This document shows positions 6,069 to 6,693 of a stretch of DNA of 6,693 bases, piece after piece. Both the position numbers and the translations under genes were made by a program. Within the stretch, counting starts at the first letter, position 1; every line of letters starts with the position of its first letter. Under the pieces are notes generated by a model. It did no database searches and was not told where the DNA came from. It worked only from the letters and a program-made list of their open reading frames with translations. Source of the DNA: Chitinophagaceae bacterium (GTDB lineage: Bacteria > Bacteroidota > Bacteroidia > Chitinophagales > Chitinophagaceae); contig JAEUVW010000175.1 in assembly GCA_016786525.1 (NCBI GenBank), positions 1 through 6,693 on the forward strand, read 5' to 3'.

Positions 6069-6693
6069 TTAATGACTTAAGGCCCGGACGGAAGACAGGG
6101 CCCGTACAGCGTCGACAATACCGGCCGTATCATACCCGCATTCATGATGCAGCTCTTCCGGTTTGCCATGCTCGATAACCCGGTCGGGAATACCCAGCAT
6201 GTGTACCTCGGGGTGATAACCATGTTTGCTCATAAATTCAAGAACCGCGCTGCCCATACCGCCGATAATGGTGCCGTCTTCTACGGTAATGATCTTACGG
6301 TAACGCTGTGCCACCTCGTGGAGCAACACCTCATCGATTGGCTTCACAAAGCGCATATCGTAGTGTGCCGGCCTCAGGTCTTCAGTCATCAGCATACGGC
6401 AGGCCTGTACGGCGAAGTTGCCGACATGGCCGATGGTCAGGATCGCAATGTCCTCGCCATCCTGGATCCTGCGTCCCTTGCCGATTTCCAGTTTTTGCAC
6501 GGGCACACGCCATTCCGGCATTACGCCCTGGCCGCGGGGATAGCGGATGGAGAAGGGATGGGTATTTTCAGGCAGCTGGGCCGTGTACATCAGGTGACGC
6601 AATTCGGCTTCATCCATCGGGGCGCTGACAATCATATTGGGTATGCAGCGCATATAGGCCAGGTCGTAGGCGCCATGGTGAGTACCACCGTCA
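6069..6693 (-). CDS. dxs: 1-deoxy-D-xylulose-5-phosphate synthase, C-terminal third (partial)
   Basis: DXS is a cytosolic thiamine-diphosphate enzyme that condenses pyruvate and glyceraldehyde 3-phosphate to DXP, the entry step of the MEP isoprenoid pathway and also a source for thiamine and pyridoxal. The window holds the last 207 codons and stop; the 5' part, including the diphosphate-binding region, lies beyond the right edge. The visible part starts in the conserved DGGTHHGAYDLAY loop (visible residues 1-13), continues with RCIPN (15-19) and RYPRG (50-54), and includes the transketolase C-terminal domain with MRFVKPID (113-120), VEDGTIIGGMGSAV (137-150) and GIPDRVIEHGKPEEL (167-181). The frame is open across the edge, so the ATG near 6653 is internal, not a start. 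The last codons repeat VRALS. The PAP2 gene follows 16 bp downstream, probably in the same transcript. Confidence 0.96.
   Translation of the reverse strand, partial: DGGTHHGAYDLAYMRCIPNMIVSAPMDEAELRHLMYTAQLPENTHPFSIRYPRGQGVMPEWRVPVQKLEIGKGRRIQDGEDIAILTIGHVGNFAVQACRMLMTEDLRPAHYDMRFVKPIDEVLLHEVAQRYRKIITVEDGTIIGGMGSAVLEFMSKHGYHPEVHMLGIPDRVIEHGKPEELHHECGYDTAGIVDAVRALSSVRALSH

Noticed and set aside
5633..6178. Rightward open frame spanning the PAP2-dxs junction
   Set aside because: It crosses two genes that carry intact catalytic or conserved motifs on the other strand; no motif or start signal supports it.
1..6693. Mobile element, CRISPR array, toxin-antitoxin or defence system
   Set aside because: No transposase, integrase, nuclease or small paired genes, no spaced repeats and no terminal inverted repeats. 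Every large gene has a housekeeping or conserved family identity except the TPR protein.

Overview
The window looks like chromosomal housekeeping DNA from a member of the Bacteroidota, most likely near Chitinophagaceae (this placement is inference). The support is two upstream boxes of the form TAnnTTTG, the -7 element of the Bacteroidota primary sigma factor, an almost complete lack of Shine-Dalgarno sequences before clear starts, and the style of the proteins. I see no mobile element, phage gene, tRNA, rRNA or CRISPR array.

Left (1-678): the last codons of an unidentified gene, then rfbC for dTDP-4-dehydrorhamnose 3,5-epimerase, six bases downstream. This is the end of a rightward run, probably a nucleotide-sugar or polysaccharide cluster lying to the left. 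It closes with a strong intrinsic terminator whose T-tract contains the stop codon of the convergent gene meaB.

Centre left (676-3362): a leftward two-gene unit. An exported TPR-type helical-repeat protein of unknown role comes first, followed after 8 bp by meaB, the GTPase chaperone of adenosylcobalamin-dependent methylmalonyl-CoA mutase. A 180-bp divergent region (3183-3362) carries promoter-like boxes for this unit and for atpG.

Centre right (3363-5380): atpG, the F1 ATP synthase gamma subunit, stands alone between its own promoter-like box and a strong terminator, without atpA before it or atpD after it. After a 133-bp spacer (4291-4423) with no recognisable promoter comes a YihY/BrkB-family membrane protein.

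Right (5369-6693): a leftward unit of dxs (3' third only; the gene enters from the right edge), the first enzyme of the MEP isoprenoid pathway, followed after 16 bp by an exported PAP2-family phosphatase that appears to start at TTG. The PAP2 gene overlaps the end of the YihY gene tail to tail by 12 bp.

The gene content is ordinary and I found no convincing new system. The points most worth a second look are the detached atpG, the TPR-meaB pairing with a TKAD variant of the G4 motif in MeaB, the dxs-PAP2 pairing with a TTG start, and a 12-bp direct repeat bracketing the atpG terminator.
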